Source of the DNA: DATAQC01 sp046263055
GTDB lineage: Bacteria; Actinomycetota; Acidimicrobiia; Acidimicrobiales; AC-14
Direction of reading: 5' to 3'
NCBI GenBank assembly: GCA_046263055.1
Contig: JBHELO010000050.1
Coordinates: 1-29,375, forward strand
Length of the DNA stretch: 29,375 nt
Positions 26,507 to 29,375 of the stretch are shown one piece after another. A model generated the notes under the pieces. The model did no database searches and was not told the origin of the DNA. It saw nothing but the letters and a program-made list of their open reading frames with translations. A program made the translations under genes and the position numbers. Within the stretch, counting starts at the first letter, position 1. Each line of letters opens with the position of its first letter.

Positions 26507-26974
26507 ATGACGCTGCGGACCGAGTACGAGTTCACCCTGCCCAAGGGGTACGTCGACGACGACGGCACCCTGCACCGGAAGGGCGTCATGCGCCTGGCCA
26601 CGGCCCGCGACGAGATCGAGCCCCTGCGCGACCCCCGGGTGGCGCAGAACGAGGCCTACCTCACCGTGCTCGTGCTGTCCCGGGTGGTGACCGAGCTGGG
26701 TACCCTCGACCAGGTCACCCCCCGCACCATCGAAGGCTTGTTCGCCGCCGACCTCGCCTACCTCCAGGACTTCTACGGTGTCGTCAACTTCGGCGACGAC
26801 GAGATGCTGGCCGCCCTGGAGGCGGACGCCGCCGACGCCGAGGGGGGTGGTGCCTCGGAACCACCGGCCCCGGCGGGTGGCGAGTCGGGCTCCAACGGGG
26901 CGGCGGCGGCACCGGCCAAGAGCCCGGCCCGCCCGCCGGGGACGGGACGGACCCGGGCGAGGGCATCGCGCTGA
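26507..26974 (+). CDS. eCIS tail-assembly-type protein
   Basis: A 155-residue protein. Residues 1-103 are a compact domain (LRTEYEFTLPKGYVDDDGTL, then HRKGVMRLATARDEI and LTVLVLSRVVTELG). They resemble the small proteins usually annotated as phage tail assembly proteins between the two tube genes of actinobacterial eCIS clusters. Residues 104-155 are Ala/Gly/Pro-rich and disordered, ending in a basic tail. It may chaperone tube or tape-measure subunits, by analogy with phage tail chaperones. Its stop shares one base with the next start (TGATG). Confidence 0.8.
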   Translation: MTLRTEYEFTLPKGYVDDDGTLHRKGVMRLATARDEIEPLRDPRVAQNEAYLTVLVLSRVVTELGTLDQVTPRTIEGLFAADLAYLQDFYGVVNFGDDEMLAALEADAADAEGGGASEPPAPAGGESGSNGAAAAPAKSPARPPGTGRTRARASR

Positions 26975-27144
26975 TGCACCGCCCCCCCGGGGAGGTGTGG
27001 GACGAGATCGCCTACCTGGCCTACCACCTGCATTGGGATCTCGACGGGCTGCTCGACCTCGAGCACCCCGATCGCGACCGGCTGGTCGACGCGGTGGCGT
27101 CGCTGAACGACCGGGCGTGGGAGAGGGCGCGCGAGCTTGCCTGA
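26974..27144 (+). CDS. DUF6760-like small eCIS protein (56 aa)
   Basis: A 56-residue protein, MHRPPGEVWDEIAYLAYHLH continuing WDLDGLLDLEHPDRDRLVDA. The Y-H-x-H-W-x-L-D-x-L-L-x-L-E-H-P-D-R pattern is the one I associate with the eCIS-linked family DUF6760. It overlaps the preceding gene by one base and the next by eight, which argues strongly for a real gene despite its length. Role unknown; possibly an assembly factor. Confidence 0.82.
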   Translation: MHRPPGEVWDEIAYLAYHLHWDLDGLLDLEHPDRDRLVDAVASLNDRAWERARELA

Positions 27145-27595
27145 TGCCTTCGACGACGCCATTCCCACCGGCAAGTTCCTCATCGAGGTCGACGGCCTGG
27201 AGATCGGGAAGTTCGCCGAGGTGTCGGGCCTCAGCGTCGACGTGCACGTGGAGACGGTCGAGGAGGGTGGTGAGAACCAGTTCGTGCACAAGCTGCCGGG
27301 CCGGATGGAGTGGCCCAACGTCGTGCTCAAGCGAGGCGTCACCAAGAGCGACAACCTCTTCGACTGGCTGTCCAAGTCGTCGGGCGAGGGGTTCGCGGGG
27401 GCGGGGTCCAAGCTGACGCGCCGGAGCGCCGCCATCGTGCTGCTGGGCACCGACGGGGCGCGGCTGCGGTCCTGGGAGCTGAGTGACGCGTTCGCGGTGA
27501 AGTGGAGCGGGCCCCACTTCGCAGCCACGTCCACCGAGGCCGCCACCGAGGAGCTGGAGATCGCCCACCATGGCTTCCGAGCCACCGGTCACTGA
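27137..27595 (+). CDS. Second tail tube protein (eCIS, Afp5-like)
   Basis: A 152-residue paralogue of the first tube protein: IPTGKFLIEVDGLEIGKFAE, VETVEEGGENQFVHKLPGRM, and EWPNVVLKRGVTKSDNLFDW. In Afp/PVC particles a second tube type forms the layer joining the tube to the baseplate spike. The only usable start is TTG at 27137, with GAGAGGG nine bases upstream, overlapping the DUF6760-like gene by eight bases. Confidence 0.92.
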   Translation: MPDAFDDAIPTGKFLIEVDGLEIGKFAEVSGLSVDVHVETVEEGGENQFVHKLPGRMEWPNVVLKRGVTKSDNLFDWLSKSSGEGFAGAGSKLTRRSAAIVLLGTDGARLRSWELSDAFAVKWSGPHFAATSTEAATEELEIAHHGFRATGH

Positions 27596-29375
27596 CGCCG
27601 GCGCCCGCCCGGGCGCTCGGGGGACGGGGCCGGGGACCGGACCGGCCTGGGACGGGGCGCCCCCCCTGCCGGCGTCCGCCCTCGGGTTCGCCCGCAGCAT
27701 GGTGGCGGTCCCCGGGACGGCGCCCGGCCCCGGGTACCTCGTGCGGTCGCGGGCCGGTCGAGGCCCCGGCCCGGGCGCGCTGGGCTCGCGCGTCGCCCGG
27801 TTCGGCCGGCGCGTCGGGCTGGCGGTGCGGCCCGGGCCGGGCGGCCTCGTGCGGCGTGCCGTCGACCTCTCGCCCGGTCCCCTCGGCCTCGTCTTGATGG
27901 CCCCCGGATGGGCCGCCGACGGTCCGCTCCCGTCCTCGGGCGCCGGGCTCGGATCGCCGCCCGCCTCCATGCCCGCCTCCATGCCCGCCTCCATGCGAGC
28001 CGGCCCGACGGTGCCAGCCGCGGCATCGGCGGGTGCCGGCGGGGGGTTGGCGGCCCGGCGAGCGGCGGCCGCCGCCTCACAAGGGGTCTCCCGCCAAACG
28101 GGTGCCGAGGCGCTGGCCGCCCGCCGTCGGGCGGCCACCGAGGTCCCCCCGCCTGCCCGGCCTCGCGTCGTCCCCCTCGGCATGCCCGCATCGACCGCCG
28201 AGCGCACAGTGGCGGCCCGCTCAGTGGTGGGCGCCCGCAGCACCGGGCGCCCGGGCGCCCCGGCGGACCCGTCCCTCGTCGTGCCGACCGCCGACGGTCC
28301 CGCCGCCGGTGCCCGGTCCCGGCCGGCGGCGTCGATGCAGGGGCCGGCGGCCGTGCCACCCGCGGCGGCCGGCGCCGGGGGAACCGGTCTCCCGGACGTG
28401 GCCCGCCTCCGGGAGTTGACCGCCCGTCGCCGGGCGGGTGGCCCGCCGCCGTCCGGAGGCCCGGCGCCGGGATCGGCGGCCCCCGCCGGTCTCCCTCCGA
28501 GCTACGGCTCGGGCCCGGGAGCGCCGGCCTCCGGGGTCCAGGACGCGGTGGTCCGCCGGGTGACTCGTGCCCGCCGGGAACCGGGGGAACGCCGGGGGGC
28601 GGGGGGGCGTGAAGGCCCGAGCGACTCGGCGGCGAGCGAGGGGGCGGTGGGCGTCGCCCGCCCGGTCAGCGTCCCGACCGCCGGGTTGCGCCCGGCGGTG
28701 ATCACGGCCGATTCGGTTCGGCCCTCGACACCGGGCCTCGCGTCGCCCACCGAGGTCCCTACCGCCGGACCGCGGCGCAGGGCCCACCACCGGGGCGCCC
28801 TCGCCCCGGCGGCGGTCGCCGGCGACGTCCGGGCCCGCCGCCGAGGACGATCGGCCACCACGGCGACCGCACCCGGTGGGGCCGGCCCCTCCTCGCCTCT
28901 GGTGCGGACCACGCCGGGGCCCGTCGGCGGCCGCCCGCCCACCGTCCACCGCGCCGTCCTTCCCCGTTTCGTCCCTGTGACCAGCCGTCACTTCCCGCCG
29001 GGTGGCGACACCGCCCCCCTGCCGACGACGGTCGGAACGGCCCTGGCCGGATCCCACCTGCCCGGATCGCCGCTGGCCACCAGCCCCGCCACCGCCGGCG
29101 GCACCTCGCTCGCGGTGGCGCGCCGCGGCACCGCCCGTCCCGCCTCTGCGCCCGGGGTCGTGCCCGTCCCGGCCGGCCCGGCCATCGCCCGCCCTCCGGG
29201 GGTCCTGCCCGTTGCGGCCCGCCCGGCCATCGCCCGCGCGCCCGGGGTCGTGCCCGTTGCGGCCGGCCCGGCCATCGCCCGCCCTCCGGGGGTCGTACCC
29301 GTTGCGGCCCGCCCGGCCATCGCCCGCCCTCCCGGGGTCGTGCCCGTTGCGGCCCGCCCGGCCATCGCCCGCTCC
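27570..29375 (+). CDS. Long disordered Pro/Ala/Gly/Arg-rich protein of the eCIS operon (runs off the window)
   Basis: An open frame of exactly 602 codons with no stop before the right edge. It starts with ATG at 27570, which overlaps the tube gene by 26 bases and has GGAG ten bases upstream. The product is almost wholly Ala, Pro, Gly, Arg, Val, Ser and Thr with few acidic residues, and looks intrinsically disordered and basic. A hydrophobic-basic patch lies at about 60-115. Three copies of PASM occur at 131-142, and five copies of a 15-residue unit at 527-601. I recognise no domain. Other frames are open here too because of base composition, so the frame choice rests on operon position, in-frame repeats and G/C at third codon positions. 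Confidence 0.65.
   Translation, partial: MASEPPVTDAGARPGARGTGPGTGPAWDGAPPLPASALGFARSMVAVPGTAPGPGYLVRSRAGRGPGPGALGSRVARFGRRVGLAVRPGPGGLVRRAVDLSPGPLGLVLMAPGWAADGPLPSSGAGLGSPPASMPASMPASMRAGPTVPAAASAGAGGGLAARRAAAAASQGVSRQTGAEALAARRRAATEVPPPARPRVVPLGMPASTAERTVAARSVVGARSTGRPGAPADPSLVVPTADGPAAGARSRPAASMQGPAAVPPAAAGAGGTGLPDVARLRELTARRRAGGPPPSGGPAPGSAAPAGLPPSYGSGPGAPASGVQDAVVRRVTRARREPGERRGAGGREGPSDSAASEGAVGVARPVSVPTAGLRPAVITADSVRPSTPGLASPTEVPTAGPRRRAHHRGALAPAAVAGDVRARRRGRSATTATAPGGAGPSSPLVRTTPGPVGGRPPTVHRAVLPRFVPVTSRHFPPGGDTAPLPTTVGTALAGSHLPGSPLATSPATAGGTSLAVARRGTARPASAPGVVPVPAGPAIARPPGVLPVAARPAIARAPGVVPVAAGPAIARPPGVVPVAARPAIARPPGVVPVAARPAIARS
27960..27995 (+). repeat. Three tandem copies of a 12-bp unit
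   Basis: CCCGCCTCCATG repeated three times without change, encoding P-A-S-M in frame in the disordered eCIS protein. Identical copies suggest recent slippage. Confidence 0.9.
29148..29372 (+). repeat. Five tandem copies of a 45-bp unit
   Basis: Five consecutive 45-bp units encode (A/P)PGVVPVAA(R/G)PAIAR. Differences between copies are few (V/L at unit position 5, A/P at 8, R/G at 10, and silent changes such as GTG/GTA). The array ends three bases before the window edge, and the next codon (TCC) breaks the expected first residue, so further variant units may follow. Confidence 0.92.

Noticed and set aside
26480..28243. 587-codon minus-strand frame opposite the tube genes
   Set aside because: It runs antisense to strongly supported tube and assembly genes. 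Its sequence is compositionally biased and has no recognisable domain or start signal.
29148..29372. CRISPR-like array
   Set aside because: The 45-bp units are directly adjacent without variable spacers, stay in frame and encode a protein repeat. No cas gene is present.
24454..29375. Prophage remnant as explanation for the tail genes
   Set aside because: No capsid, portal, terminase, integrase or lysis gene is visible. The DUF6760-like protein and Afp15-like ATPase point to an eCIS. The right flank would decide.
27570..29375. Calling the disordered protein a tape measure
   Set aside because: Tape-measure proteins are helical and coiled-coil rich and lie later in eCIS operons. This sequence is Pro/Gly-rich with no coiled-coil pattern.

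Overview
This is a very GC-rich, gene-dense stretch of an actinobacterial chromosome. A member of the Acidimicrobiia or a close relative fits best. The reasons are the tilS-hpt-ftsH-folE-folP-folB-folK-panC-panD-nadB gene order typical of Actinomycetota, a SigR/RsrA-type sigma and anti-sigma pair, a DUF2342 metalloprotease, frequent GTG/TTG starts and many apparently leaderless genes. The lineage is inferred from gene content and was not tested by phylogeny.

Positions 1-16219, almost all on the minus strand, hold housekeeping genes. Reading in the direction of transcription: a small membrane protein, a DUF2342 metalloprotease and tilS (closed by a strong hairpin); hpt; a DinG-like helicase inserted on the plus strand; ftsH and folE; a giant fused ABC exporter; then a tightly packed vitamin block of folP, a phosphatase-like protein without its catalytic Cys, folB, folK, a DUF2520-PanC fusion, panD and the beginning of nadB. 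GTP cyclohydrolase, DHPS, aldolase and HPPK make folate. PanC and PanD supply pantothenate, and NadB starts NAD synthesis. Most genes in the vitamin block overlap or nearly touch, so translational coupling is likely.

Positions 16353-18813 hold an ECF sigma factor and its ZAS-type anti-sigma factor (8-nt overlap). A small zinc-ribbon protein follows, and its start codon lies directly behind a perfect GGAAT-N18-GTT promoter of the SigR/SigH type. The divergent gene is a UDP-GlcNAc 2-epimerase. A possible small membrane protein lies beyond it.

Positions 19146-29375 contain an extracellular contractile injection system (eCIS, phage-tail-like) locus that runs off the right edge. It comprises a two-part AAA+ ATPase (minus strand), a degenerate receiver-domain protein, tail sheath, first tube protein, a tail-assembly-type protein, a DUF6760-like small protein, a second tube protein, and a long Pro/Ala/Gly/Arg-rich protein with in-frame 45-bp tandem repeats, cut by the window end. 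A MarP-like membrane serine protease, a TrmO-like methyltransferase and an ArsR-SRPBCC fusion regulator sit between the ATPase and the sheath. Baseplate, spike, LysM and tape-measure genes are not in the window and would be expected to the right.

A recurring signal: many genes with no Shine-Dalgarno sequence have a TAnnnT hexamer 6-8 nt before the start codon, as expected for leaderless mRNAs, whereas operon-internal genes such as panD, panC, sheath and tube have Shine-Dalgarno sequences or overlapping stops.
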